A stretch of DNA of 64,000 bases. Source: Sphingomonas sp. BK235. GTDB lineage: Bacteria > Pseudomonadota > Alphaproteobacteria > Sphingomonadales > Sphingomonadaceae. The stretch covers positions 124,001 to 188,000 of the forward strand of contig NZ_SLXN01000005.1 of assembly GCF_004345855.1 (NCBI RefSeq), read 5' to 3'. Of this stretch, positions 56,194 through 64,000 are shown piece after piece. The notes under the pieces were generated by a model. The model was not told the DNA's origin and did no database searches. It saw only the letters and a program-made list of their open reading frames with translations. A program made the translations under genes and the position numbers. Positions within the stretch are counted from its first letter, which is position 1. Each line of letters opens with the position of its first letter.

Positions 56194-56967
56194 ATGGCGG
56201 CGGGAGCAAAGGCGACCTATGCGGCGCCAGCGGTCCAGAAGACCTTCGAGATACTGGAGTTGCTCGAGGCGCATCCCGCCGGGCTGCTGGTCAGCGAGAT
56301 GGCGGTGCTGCTGGGGCGATCGGTCGGCGAATTGTTCCGCATCGTGATCGTCGTCGAACAGCTGGGCTATCTGCGCAAGTCGCTGAAGGACGATCGCTAC
56401 AGCGTGGCGTACAAGTTGCTCGACCTCGCCTATCGCGCGACCCCGGCGCACGATCTGGTCGACGCCGCGCGCCCGGTCATGCGGCGCCTCGCGGTGGACA
56501 CCGGCCAGTCGTGCCACCTCGTCGTGCTCAACGAGGGCAGCGGACTGGTGATCGCGCGCGAGCACAATCCCGGCACGCGCGGGTTCGCGCTGCGGCTGGG
56601 CGCGACGGTGGACCTGCTCGCCAGCTGCTCCGGCAAGGTGCTGCTGGCCTTCGCGGCGGCGGAGACGCGCACCGCGGCGATCGCGCGCGCGGTCGCCGAG
56701 GGCCATGCGGTGGAGCGCGGCACGCTGGAACGCCAGCTGGCGCAGATCCGCACCGCCGGCCACGCGCAGCGCAAGAGCCCGATCACCCTGGGGGTAACCG
56801 ACATCAGTTACCCGGTGTTCGGCTTCGACGGGCTGGTCGCCGCGGCGCTGACGATCCCGTTCCTGCGGCTGATCGACGGGTCGCAGCAGGTCGATATCGA
56901 CGCGGCGCGGGCGCTGTTGGCGGATGCCGCCGCCGCCGTGACCCGCACATTGACTTCCGCCGATTGA
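56194..56967 (+). CDS. IclR-family transcriptional regulator
   Basis: The 257-residue regulator has an N-terminal winged HTH (about 10-75; AVQKTFEILELLEAHPAGLLV, RIVIVVEQLGYLRK) and a C-terminal IclR effector-binding domain (about 90-255; VVLNEGSGLVIAREHN, ASCSGKVLLAF). IclR proteins often control sugar or sugar-acid catabolism. It is divergent from the fucosidase and 67 bp upstream of the dehydrogenase, with similar candidate sites at both targets. GGGAGGATAGGG precedes the start. Confidence 0.87.
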   Translation: MAAGAKATYAAPAVQKTFEILELLEAHPAGLLVSEMAVLLGRSVGELFRIVIVVEQLGYLRKSLKDDRYSVAYKLLDLAYRATPAHDLVDAARPVMRRLAVDTGQSCHLVVLNEGSGLVIAREHNPGTRGFALRLGATVDLLASCSGKVLLAFAAAETRTAAIARAVAEGHAVERGTLERQLAQIRTAGHAQRKSPITLGVTDISYPVFGFDGLVAAALTIPFLRLIDGSQQVDIDAARALLADAAAAVTRTLTSAD

Positions 56968-56980
56968 TCGATTGCACCGT

Positions 56981-57007
56981 ATGCAATTGTATTTCATATA
57001 TGCAAGG
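56981..57007 (+). promoter_or_regulatory. Candidate IclR operator upstream of the dehydrogenase gene
   Basis: An AT-rich 27-bp site begins ATGCAATTGTATTTC and ends ATGCAAGG; it contains a direct repeat of ATGCAA 19 bp apart. It stands out from the GC-rich surroundings and matches the site upstream of the fucosidase. Confidence 0.5.
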
Positions 57008-57033
57008 AGTGGTGTGAGAGAAGGGCCGGCGCC

Positions 57034-58053
57034 GTGTTGACGATCATCTGCGACGAGCCGCTGGTGCTGCGCGCCGCCGAGCGCGCGCCGCCGGTGCGCC
57101 GTGCCGACGATCTGCTGGTGCGGATCCGGCGCGTCGGCCTGTGCGGCACCGACTATCACATCTTCGCGGGCGATCAGCCCTTCCTCGATTACCCGCGCGT
57201 GATGGGCCACGAACTGGCGGGGGAGGTGGTGGAGGCACCGGCGGGATCGGCGTTCCGCGTCGGCCAGCTCGTGACGATCAACCCCTATCTGGCCTGCGGC
57301 GCGTGCGTCGCCTGTCGCGCGGGCAAGCCCAATTGCTGCGCCGCGGTCGCCGTGCTCGGCGTCCATGTCGACGGCGGCCTGGCCGAGTTGATCGCGGTGC
57401 CCGAGCGCGCCGCGATCGACGCCGAGGGGCTCAGCCTTGATCAGGCCGCGATGGTCGAGTTCCTCGCGATCGGCGCGCATGCGGTGGCGCGCGCGCGACT
57501 GCGACCGGGCCGTCGCGCGCTGGTGAAGGGGGTCGGACCGATCGGGCTGGCGGTGGCATTGTTCGCGCGGCTCGACGGCGCGGCGGTGACCTTGTGCGAC
57601 GCGCGCGCGCCGCGGCTGGAGCGCGCCGCGCGCGACTTCGGCTTCGACTCGCTGGTGCGCGCCGACGAGACCGCGCAGGAGCGGTTCGCGGCGCTGACCG
57701 ACGGGGATTTCTTCGAGACGGTGTTCGACGCCACGGGCAACCTCGCCGCGATGCGCGACGGGCTGAACCAGGTGGCGCATGGCGGCAGCTACGTGCTGGT
57801 GAGCGTGGTCAAGGGCGACCTGACCTTCGCCGACCCCGAGTTCCACAAGCGCGAGACGACGCTGCTCGCCAGCCGCAATGCGCTCGCGGCCGACTTCGCG
57901 CGCGTGATCGCGGCGATCCGCGACGGCACGATCGACACGGCGGCGCTCCACACCGATAGCGTGGCGGCGCGCGACCTGCCGGCGCGCTTCCCCGAGCTGA
58001 TCGCGCGGGCCGACACGGTGCTGAAGGCGATCGTCGACTTCGACGCGCGCTAA
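57034..58053 (+). CDS. Zinc-dependent alcohol/polyol dehydrogenase
   Basis: A 339-residue medium-chain dehydrogenase. Catalytic zinc ligands are Cys36 in GLCGTDYHIF and GHE near 57. The structural zinc site CGACVACRAGKPNC lies near 88-101, and the nucleotide-binding motif GVGPIGLAVAL near 165. It belongs to the sorbitol/threonine-type group that oxidises sugar alcohols or sugar acids with NAD. L-gulonate or galactonate 5-dehydrogenase-like activity, or a role in fucose breakdown, is possible from the neighbours but not proven. Start is GTG; AGAAGGG lies upstream. Confidence 0.82.
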   Translation: MLTIICDEPLVLRAAERAPPVRRADDLLVRIRRVGLCGTDYHIFAGDQPFLDYPRVMGHELAGEVVEAPAGSAFRVGQLVTINPYLACGACVACRAGKPNCCAAVAVLGVHVDGGLAELIAVPERAAIDAEGLSLDQAAMVEFLAIGAHAVARARLRPGRRALVKGVGPIGLAVALFARLDGAAVTLCDARAPRLERAARDFGFDSLVRADETAQERFAALTDGDFFETVFDATGNLAAMRDGLNQVAHGGSYVLVSVVKGDLTFADPEFHKRETTLLASRNALAADFARVIAAIRDGTIDTAALHTDSVAARDLPARFPELIARADTVLKAIVDFDAR

Positions 58054-58071
58054 GCGTGTGAATAAGCGGGG

Positions 58072-58148
58072 GTGCTCCTGCGGACGCGGGAGCCCAGAGC
58101 CACGAAGGGCACGCGCGCGGCACCAGGCTGCTGCGTCCGCAGGAGCAC
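58072..58148. repeat. 16-bp perfect inverted repeat after the dehydrogenase gene
   Basis: GTGCTCCTGCGGACGC at 58072-58087 pairs exactly with 58133-58148. The 45-bp interval holds no gene. It may be a transcript end structure or a dispersed palindrome; no T-run follows. Confidence 0.65.
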
Positions 58149-58282
58149 GGTTCAACCAAAGCGAATGAGACTTCATCCGCGCGGACAGCCTGAGAGGCGC
58201 CGGTCGGATCGGCTGGAGGCGCTGAGCGCCGCTTGGCCCGTGCCGTCGGCTTCAGCCTCGTCGCAGCGTCGACCTCCGCCTA

Positions 58283-58320
58283 TTGCGACCGGGTCGCATC
58301 TTCCATATAGATAGGATGAT
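58283..58320 (+). promoter_or_regulatory. Promoter and candidate GntR site upstream of the unknown protein
   Basis: TTGCGA (58283-58288) and TATAGA (58306-58311) are spaced by exactly 17 bp and form a good sigma-70-like promoter. Overlapping it, ATAGATAGGATGAT (58307-58320) matches 13 of 14 bases of a site upstream of the FUSC gene. This supports a start of the following gene at 58346 rather than earlier. Confidence 0.55.
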
Positions 58321-58345
58321 TGGATCAACCATCCGGATCGGTCAC

Positions 58346-58759
58346 ATGGATGTCGCCGGCTTCTCTCTCTTCGATTGTCGTGACTTTCCGGTGGTGCGCT
58401 TCATCGGCACGCCGGAGGAGGGCTATGCCGCATCATGGTGCGCGGAGATGGACCGACTGCTGGCGCGCGAGTCGCCGTTCGTGCTGATCTACCCGCCGCG
58501 CCCGGACGAGGAGGCGCACGCCGATCGCGTCAGCCGCGGCCAGTGGCTCAAGCGCAACAAGGCGGCGCTGGCGGCACGGTGTCTGGCGCTGATCGTGATC
58601 GAGCCCGACGCGCGGCGCCGCGCCGAGATCGAGGCGATCTTCCCCGATCTGGTCAAGGCGTTCGGCGCGCCGCAGGCGACCCGCGCCAGCGCCGCCGAGG
58701 CCGAGGCGCTTGCCCGCCATCTGATCGGCGGCGGAGCGCTGTCCGATGGTGCCGCCTGA
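58346..58759 (+). CDS. Conserved-looking small protein of unknown function
   Basis: A 137-residue soluble protein beginning MDVAGFSLFDCRDFPVVRFI. It has alternating beta/alpha character (FVLIYPPRPDEEAHADR, LALIVIEPDARRRAE) ending in an Ala/Glu-rich helix; no signal peptide or membrane segment is visible. I do not recognise a family. The frame is open from 58283, but the promoter placed at 58283-58311 makes the ATG at 58346 more likely; an ATG at 58316 is an alternative. It faces the GntR gene tail to tail, and its promoter shares a 14-bp motif with the efflux operon promoter, so it may belong to the same regulon. Confidence 0.6.
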   Translation: MDVAGFSLFDCRDFPVVRFIGTPEEGYAASWCAEMDRLLARESPFVLIYPPRPDEEAHADRVSRGQWLKRNKAALAARCLALIVIEPDARRRAEIEAIFPDLVKAFGAPQATRASAAEAEALARHLIGGGALSDGAA

Positions 58760-58765
58760 GCGGCG

Positions 58766-59464
58766 TCACGCGCGATCGAGCGCCGCCAGCGCGGCGATGA
58801 CCGGAGCGACCAGCGCGTGCGCGGCCTCGGCGGCCGCCTCGCCGTCGCCGGCGCGGATCGCGTCGAGCACGCGGCGGTGCGCGAGGAAACCCGGCTCGGG
58901 AAGGTCGATCGCGCCGAACACCGTGGCGATGTTCTGCCGGACCGAGACGGCGAAGAAGCGGTAGAGTTCGGCGAGCGCGACATTGTGCGTCGCCTGCGCG
59001 ATGGCGAGGTGGAAGGCGGCGTCGCGCTCGACGAAGCCATCGACGTCGCCGTCCGCGGGCACGTCGCCGCGGCGATCGAGCAGGTCGCTCAGCCGCGCCA
59101 GATCCTCGTCGGTGCGGCGCAGCGCCGCGGCGCGCGCGGCCTCGGTCTCGAGCATCGCGCGCAGCTCGAAATGGTCGCGCAGGCTGGCATGGGTCACCCG
59201 CCGCATCACCTCGGCGGGGTCGACGCTCAGCCGGACATAGGTGCCGTCTCCCTGGCGCACGTCGAGCACGCGCGCGTGCGACAGCACCCGCACCGCCTCG
59301 CGCACGGTGTTGCGGCCGACCTTCAGCATCTCGGCGAGCTCGGCTTCCTTGGGGATGCGTTCGCCGACCTGCCAGCGTCCCTCCTCGATCTGCGTGCGCA
59401 TCAGCTCGATGGTGACGTCGACGAGCGAGCGCCGCGGTGCAGACGGGAGCGAGGAAGAGGGCAT
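58766..59464 (-). CDS. GntR-family (FCD) transcriptional regulator
   Basis: A 232-residue regulator with an N-terminal GntR winged HTH (about 15-75; WQVGERIPKEAELAEMLKVG, RNTVREAVRVLSHARVLDVR) and a C-terminal FCD effector domain (about 95-225; FELRAMLETEAARAAALRR, ERDAAFHLAIAQATHN with metal-type Asp and His residues). FadR/UxuR-type regulators respond to small organic acids. It is divergent from the efflux operon (107 bp) and likely represses it; the shared motif at both flanks is a candidate operator. Confidence 0.85.
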   Translation of the reverse strand: MPSSSLPSAPRRSLVDVTIELMRTQIEEGRWQVGERIPKEAELAEMLKVGRNTVREAVRVLSHARVLDVRQGDGTYVRLSVDPAEVMRRVTHASLRDHFELRAMLETEAARAAALRRTDEDLARLSDLLDRRGDVPADGDVDGFVERDAAFHLAIAQATHNVALAELYRFFAVSVRQNIATVFGAIDLPEPGFLAHRRVLDAIRAGDGEAAAEAAHALVAPVIAALAALDRA

Positions 59465-59529
59465 GACGCTGCCCTTAGCAGAATTGGTGATTCATCCCAC
59501 CTTGTTGCTCGCCATCCGCCCCTCCGGTC

Positions 59530-59544
59530 TATACATAGGATGAT
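59530..59544 (+). promoter_or_regulatory. Candidate GntR site / -10 region upstream of the FUSC gene
   Basis: ATACATAGGATGAT (59531-59544) matches 13 of 14 bases of the site at 58307-58320. TATACA (59530-59535) can serve as a -10 element, with a poor -35. It lies 28 bp before the FUSC ATG, in the gap between the divergent GntR gene and the efflux operon. Confidence 0.5.
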
Positions 59545-59571
59545 AGTATCTGACCCGTGGGAGGTGCTCGC

Positions 59572-61545
59572 ATGATCGACGTGCTGGCGCGACGAGCTGC
59601 GTCCCTGTCCGCCATTCTGTGGCGGCGCATCGCCGCGATCGATCCGGCGACGCCGCAATGGCAGTTCGTCGCGCGCTCGGTGCTCGCGGCCGGGCTGGCG
59701 CTCGCCGCTGGTTTCGCGCTGCAGGTGGAGGCACCCTTCTCCGCCGCCTCGACCGTGCTGCTGGTGACCAACCCCAATCAGGGAGCGGTACTGGCCAAGG
59801 GGGGCTGGCGACTGATCGGCACGCTGATCGGCGGGGTCGGCGCGACGCTGCTGATGGCGTTCTTCATCCAGACGCCGGCGCTGTTCCTGCTCGGCTTCGG
59901 CCTGTGGCTGGGGGTGTGCGGGGGGGCGGCGACGGTGCTGCGCCATTTCCGCGCCTCGGGCGCGGCGGTGGCGGGCTACACCGTGGGACTGGCGACCTAT
60001 GGCGCGCTCGAGCGGCCGGAGCGCGCGCTCGATGCGGTGCTCGGGCGCACCGCCACGGTCGCGCTGGGGGTGGTCTGCCTCGGGGGCGTCACCGCCTTGC
60101 TGTCGCGACGCGCGACGCGCACGCGGCTGGAGGCGGCCTATGCGGCGCAGCTCGCCAAGGTCGGGCGCCTGCTGAGCGATGTGCTGGCGGGTGACCGTGC
60201 GGCAGCGCGCGGCGCGCCCGAACTGGCGGCGGGCCTGTTCGCGATCGACGACCTGCTCGAACTGAGCCGCACCGAGTCGCCCGACGTCGCGGTGCGGGCC
60301 GGAGCGGTGCGCGAGGGGCTGGCCGCGCTGTTCGGCGCGACGCTCGGCGCGGCCGAATGGACCGCGCGGCGGCTGGACGATCCGGCTCTCGCCCCGGCGC
60401 GCGCCGAGATCGCACGGCGGCTGCCGGTCGCGATCGGCGCGATCGAGCGCGACGCGCTGGCGGAGGCGCGCGTCGAACTGACCGCGTTGCGCCACCGGCT
60501 CCACGCCGAGGCCGAGGCGGATCACCCGCCCGCCGCGCTGATCGCGCTCGATCGCCTGCTGGAGACGATCGAGGATGTCGAGAGCGCGCTGCTGGGATTG
60601 ATGCGGCTGCGCGCGCGCGCGGTGCATCGCGGCCGTGGCTTCCGTTATCATCGCGACTGGGGCGGGGCGTGGCGCAACGGACTGCGCGCGCTGCTCGCGA
60701 TCCTCGCGGGCGGGGCGATCGGGATCGCGACCGGGTGGAGTGAATGGTCGCTGCTGCCGCTGATCCTCGCGCCCTATGTCGTGTTGCTGGCGCTGGTCGG
60801 TAACCCGGAAGCGGGCGCGATCGCGTTCGTCAAGGGCACCGTGGTGGCGGTGCCGGCGGCGTGGCTGTGCGGTTTCGTGCTGCTGCCGCGCGTGACCGAG
60901 CTGCCGCTGCTGCTCGCCGCGATCGCGCCCTTCTGGATCGCCGGCCTCTATCTGCTGACCATCGCGAAGCGCGCGCCGGCCGCGCTGGCCTATCTCGTGG
61001 CGTTCAACACGCTGGTCGGCGCGACCAATCCGATGGCATGGGACGCGGCGGCCTTCCTCAACGCGGCGTTCGGCTGGGTCGTGGCGGTGCTGGTGACCTG
61101 GCTCGTCTTCCGGCTGCTCCCGCATCAGCCGCACCGACAGGCGCGACGGATCGCCGCGGCGCTGCGGCGCGACGTGGTCGCCGCGATGCAGGGCAGAGCG
61201 CGGGGCGGACGCAGTCGCTGGGAGCATCTCCAGCACCACCGGCTGGTCCGCATCGCGCAGAGCCTCGTCGGGGATCCGCCGATGCGGACGCGGTTGCTCG
61301 CGGAGGGACTGGACGAGGTGCACCTCGGCTGCGCGGCGCTGCGGCTGCACGCCGCGCTCGATGCCGCCCCGATCGACGATCCGGCCGGCGCGGCGCTGGC
61401 GCTGGCGGTGACGTCGCCGGGCACCGCCGCGCCTGCGCTGCGCGCCGCCGCCCGTACCACCGACCTGCCGCACCGCATCGCCGCCGGGCTGACCGACATC
61501 GCCGATCTGCTCGACCGGCGCAGCGCGCGGGCGGCGTCATGCTGA
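59572..61545 (+). CDS. FUSC/AaeB-like inner-membrane efflux protein
   Basis: A 657-residue inner-membrane protein of the fusaric acid resistance/AaeB family. It has two hydrophobic blocks (about 30-165 and 375-510), each with several helices, separated and followed by cytoplasmic helical parts. Such proteins, with a HlyD-type partner, export aromatic acids such as p-hydroxybenzoate. GGGAGG lies 7 bp before the chosen ATG. It is first in a four-gene operon and overlaps the next gene by 7 bp. The cargo is unknown. Confidence 0.88.
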   Translation: MIDVLARRAASLSAILWRRIAAIDPATPQWQFVARSVLAAGLALAAGFALQVEAPFSAASTVLLVTNPNQGAVLAKGGWRLIGTLIGGVGATLLMAFFIQTPALFLLGFGLWLGVCGGAATVLRHFRASGAAVAGYTVGLATYGALERPERALDAVLGRTATVALGVVCLGGVTALLSRRATRTRLEAAYAAQLAKVGRLLSDVLAGDRAAARGAPELAAGLFAIDDLLELSRTESPDVAVRAGAVREGLAALFGATLGAAEWTARRLDDPALAPARAEIARRLPVAIGAIERDALAEARVELTALRHRLHAEAEADHPPAALIALDRLLETIEDVESALLGLMRLRARAVHRGRGFRYHRDWGGAWRNGLRALLAILAGGAIGIATGWSEWSLLPLILAPYVVLLALVGNPEAGAIAFVKGTVVAVPAAWLCGFVLLPRVTELPLLLAAIAPFWIAGLYLLTIAKRAPAALAYLVAFNTLVGATNPMAWDAAAFLNAAFGWVVAVLVTWLVFRLLPHQPHRQARRIAAALRRDVVAAMQGRARGGRSRWEHLQHHRLVRIAQSLVGDPPMRTRLLAEGLDEVHLGCAALRLHAALDAAPIDDPAGAALALAVTSPGTAAPALRAAARTTDLPHRIAAGLTDIADLLDRRSARAASC

Positions 61546-61733
61546 GCGAGGTGCCGGTGGCGGGCATCTACCTGCCGCCCCTGCTGTTCTACCTCGCCGC
61601 CGCGCTGCCGCTGTTCGTGGCGCTGCGCGCGCTGCTCACCCGCGCGGGCGTGCTGCACTTCGTCTGGCACCCTGCCTTGTTCGAGCTCGCCGTGCTGCTC
61701 GCGCTGGTCGCGCTCCTCATCCTCTTCGTCTGA
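61539..61733 (+). CDS. DUF1656 small membrane protein (AaeX-like)
   Basis: The 64-residue protein has two hydrophobic helices (about 10-32 and 43-63) and begins MLSEVPVAGIYLPPLLFYLA, typical of DUF1656/AaeX. It is commonly encoded between the two inner-membrane components of AaeAB-type pumps, as here. Its exact function is not established. Its start overlaps the FUSC stop. Confidence 0.85.
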   Translation: MLSEVPVAGIYLPPLLFYLAAALPLFVALRALLTRAGVLHFVWHPALFELAVLLALVALLILFV

Positions 61734-61742
61734 GGGTCATCG

Positions 61743-62660
61743 ATGTCGCTATCACCCATGTTCCGCGCCGCCCTCCGCCCCACCGTGACGCTCGCTGTGG
61801 GCGCCGCGGCGATCCTGCTGATGGTCGCGCTGTGGCGCGCCTATATGCTCGCGCCCTGGACGCCCGACGGGCGGGTCGGCGCGGACGTCGTCCAGGTCAT
61901 GCCCGACGTCTCCGGCCGGATCGCGGCGGTGCGCGTCGTCGACAACCAGCCGGTGCGTCACGGCGACGTCCTCTACATCATCGACCGCGCCCGCTTTCAG
62001 CTCGCGGTCGACGCGGCCGAAGCGACGCTGCGCGCGCGCCGCGCCGAACTCGCGCTCAGGTCCGCGACCGCGCGGCGCCGCTCCCGGCTCGGCGCGGACA
62101 TCGTCGCGGCGGAGACGATCGATCAGGCCGCGGGCGAGCTACGGATGGCGCAGGCCGCCTATGACGCCGCCGCGGTCGCGCTCGCCACGGCGCGGCTCGA
62201 CCTGGCGCGCACCACGGTGACCGCGCCGGTCGACGGCTATGCCACCAACCTGCGGCTCCGCCCCGGCGATTATGCGATCGCCGGCGCGACCCGCGTCGCG
62301 ATCGTCGACTCGCGGCGCGTCTGGGTCACGGGCTATTTCGAGGAAACCAAGCTCGCGCACATCGCCACCGGCGCGCCGGCCGAGGTGACGCTGATGGGCT
62401 ATGACGCTCCGCTCAGCGGCCATGTCGAGAGCATCGGCCGCGGCATCGCGGATCGCAACGACAGCCCGGACGGACGCGGGCTGCCCAACGTCGATCCGGT
62501 CTTCAGCTGGGTGCGGCTGGCGCAGCGCATCCCGGTGCGCATCCGGATCGACCGGGTGCCCGCAGGGATCACGCTCGCCGCGGGCATGACGTGCAGCGTC
62601 GCGATCGGCGACGGCGCGGCGCACGGCCGGCTGATCGATGCGACGCGGACGCTGCTGTGA
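61743..62660 (+). CDS. HlyD/EmrA-type membrane fusion protein of the efflux system
   Basis: The 305-residue periplasmic adaptor has an N-terminal membrane anchor (about 12-35) and a lipoyl-like half (about 45-85; VMPDVSGRIAAVRVVDNQPV). A helical hairpin (about 85-155) and the second lipoyl/beta-barrel half follow (VTAPVDGYATNLRLRPGDY, VWVTGYFEETKLAHI). It bridges the FUSC pump and the outer-membrane channel. It starts 9 bp after the DUF1656 gene and ends in a TGATG overlap with the next. Confidence 0.9.
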   Translation: MSLSPMFRAALRPTVTLAVGAAAILLMVALWRAYMLAPWTPDGRVGADVVQVMPDVSGRIAAVRVVDNQPVRHGDVLYIIDRARFQLAVDAAEATLRARRAELALRSATARRRSRLGADIVAAETIDQAAGELRMAQAAYDAAAVALATARLDLARTTVTAPVDGYATNLRLRPGDYAIAGATRVAIVDSRRVWVTGYFEETKLAHIATGAPAEVTLMGYDAPLSGHVESIGRGIADRNDSPDGRGLPNVDPVFSWVRLAQRIPVRIRIDRVPAGITLAAGMTCSVAIGDGAAHGRLIDATRTLL

Positions 62661-64000
62661 TGCGGGGCCGCTCGTCCACGCTGCTGGCGCTGCTGCTCGC
62701 CGGCTGCGCCACGCCGCCCGTCGCGCGCTATGTCAGCCCCACGCCGGTGCTGCCGTCGCACTGGACCGCGCCGCAGCCCGGCGCCACCGACACCGTCGAC
62801 CTGCGCCGCTGGTGGAGCGGGTTCCGCGATCCCGCGCTCGACCGGATCGTCGCGCGCGCGATCGCGGGCAATCTCGACCTGCGGATCGCGTCGCAGCACC
62901 TGCTCGCCGCCCGCGCCGAGCGCGACGCGGCGGCGGCGGCGCGCCACCCCTTCATCGGCGTCAGCGGCGGCGCTGCATCGGCCCGATCGAGCACGCGGCT
63001 CGATTACCCACCGGGGATCGGTCGGGCCGTCGCGCTGTCGGCGGGGCTCGATGCCAGTTGGGAACCCGACCTGTTCGGCCGCCTGCGCCGGTCGGTCGAC
63101 GCCGCCGAGGCCGAGGCCGGCGTGGTCGAGGAAGACCGGCGCGCGCTCCTCGTCAGCCTGATCGCCGAGGTCGCGCTCGACTATATCGACCTGCGCTCGG
63201 CGCAGGAGCGCGAGACGATCGCCGCCCGCGATGTCGCGCGGCGCAAGACGACACTCGATGTCAGCGAGCGGCTGCACCGCGCCGGTCTCGCCAGCGGTGC
63301 GAGCGTGGCCGAGGCGCGCGCGCAGTGGCGGCTCGCACAGGCGCGACTCCCCGCCTTCGCCGAGCAGATCGCGCGTGACCGTCACGCGCTCGCGACGCTG
63401 ACCGGCGGCTTTCCGGGCGACGCGGTCGCGGAGGTCGACACCATCGCGCCGCTTCCCTCCGCGCCTGAGCTACCCGCCTCGGTGCCGTCGCACCTGCTGC
63501 GCGACCGGCCCGACATCCGCGCCGCCGAACGCCGCCTCGCCGGCGCTGCCGCGCGCGCGCAGGTCGCGGCGGCGGACCTGCTGCCGCGCTTCCATATCCC
63601 GCTGACGCTCGGCACCGCGGCGAGCGGGCTCGGCGGCCTGGTGGCGCCGGGCGCGATCGTCTGGAGCCTCGCGGCGGGCGGCGCGCAGACGCTGTCCGAC
63701 AAGGGCCAGCGCGCCGCCCGTCTGCGCACCGCACAGGCGCTGACCGAGGCGCAGCGGCTCGACTATGAGCGCAGCATCCGCGCCGCGATGCGCGACGTCG
63801 AGGACGTGCTCGCCGCACGCCAGGAAGAGGCGCTGCGCCACGATGCGCTGGTCGCGGCGCTGACGGCGAGCCGCGCCGCCGTCGCGCGCGCGACGCGCGA
63901 ACGCCGGGCGGGCACGATCCTCACGCTCGACCTGATGACCATTCAACATGCGCTCTACGCGATCGAGGACGCGCTCGCCGTCAGCCGCGCCGACCGGCTG
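62660..64000 (+). CDS. NodT-family outer-membrane efflux lipoprotein, 3' end beyond the window
   Basis: At least 447 residues are visible; the gene runs off the right edge. The signal peptide ends in the lipobox LLAGC with Cys16 as the lipidated residue. TolC-like repeats follow: WWSGFRDPALDRIVARAI, LSAGLDASWEPDLFGRLRRS, LRDRPDIRAAERRLAGAAAR and the second repeat (about 290-447). NodT proteins form the outer-membrane channel of tripartite pumps. The final residues seen (LYAIEDALAVSRADRL) are near the usual end of the family, so only a short part is missing. Confidence 0.9.
   Translation, partial: MRGRSSTLLALLLAGCATPPVARYVSPTPVLPSHWTAPQPGATDTVDLRRWWSGFRDPALDRIVARAIAGNLDLRIASQHLLAARAERDAAAAARHPFIGVSGGAASARSSTRLDYPPGIGRAVALSAGLDASWEPDLFGRLRRSVDAAEAEAGVVEEDRRALLVSLIAEVALDYIDLRSAQERETIAARDVARRKTTLDVSERLHRAGLASGASVAEARAQWRLAQARLPAFAEQIARDRHALATLTGGFPGDAVAEVDTIAPLPSAPELPASVPSHLLRDRPDIRAAERRLAGAAARAQVAAADLLPRFHIPLTLGTAASGLGGLVAPGAIVWSLAAGGAQTLSDKGQRAARLRTAQALTEAQRLDYERSIRAAMRDVEDVLAARQEEALRHDALVAALTASRAAVARATRERRAGTILTLDLMTIQHALYAIEDALAVSRADRL

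Overview
The window is very GC-rich (codon third positions almost all G or C) and densely coded. It looks like chromosomal DNA of an alphaproteobacterium, most likely a Sphingomonas-type organism. The reasons are the cpoB-tilS-ftsH gene order, the protein styles, and intergenic palindromes of the GTCATCCCGGAC type. The taxonomic call is inference. No tRNA, rRNA, CRISPR array, transposase or integrase was seen.

Layout. (1) 1-6230 is housekeeping on the plus strand: the 3' part of ptsP, a RodZ-like membrane HTH protein, cpoB, tilS and ftsH, closed by a hairpin terminator. (2) 6254-15278 is on the minus strand. It encodes a fused 5-oxoprolinase, then, after 862 bp of palindromic and duplicated non-coding DNA, two DUF969/DUF979 membrane proteins, a DUF2891 protein and a sialate O-acetylesterase-like enzyme. 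I read the oxoprolinase and the two membrane proteins as a possible pyroglutamate uptake and hydrolysis set. (3) 15423-20726 holds a membrane-associated alpha/beta hydrolase, an AhpD-like protein, and an aldo/keto reductase-MFS operon with a divergent LysR regulator. (4) 20831-28431 holds a 1106-residue glycine-rich repeat protein, followed by a tightly overlapping operon of an OmpR-type response regulator, a di-haem cytochrome c peroxidase-like protein and a VirA-like hybrid sensor kinase.

(5) 28588-52827 is a complete-looking type VI secretion locus of about 24 kb. The plus-strand order is tssK-tssL(OmpA)-tssM-tagF-pppA. An inverted block vgrG-(DUF6931-like)-tagH follows. Then come tssA and tssB-tssC-hcp-tagJ-tssE-tssF-tssG-clpV-ppkA. 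Many neighbours overlap by 1-4 bp (ATGA/GTGA), which suggests translational coupling. The kinase PpkA, phosphatase PppA, FHA protein TagH and TagF point to the threonine-phosphorylation switch known from other T6SSs. No tssJ, PAAR or recognisable effector/immunity pair was found.

(6) 52969-58053 is a carbohydrate region: a secreted DUF1593 hydrolase-like protein, a GH29 alpha-L-fucosidase, an IclR regulator and a zinc alcohol/polyol dehydrogenase. Similar 27-bp sites lie just upstream of the fucosidase and the dehydrogenase. (7) 58346-64000 holds a small unknown protein, a GntR/FCD repressor, and an AaeAB-like tripartite efflux operon: FUSC protein, DUF1656 protein, HlyD-type fusion protein, and a NodT-type outer-membrane lipoprotein cut by the right edge. 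Candidate regulatory motifs link the GntR gene to its neighbours.

Most promising for follow-up are the glycine-rich protein with its peroxidase/two-component operon beside the T6SS, and the uncharacterised protein inside the inverted vgrG-tagH block.
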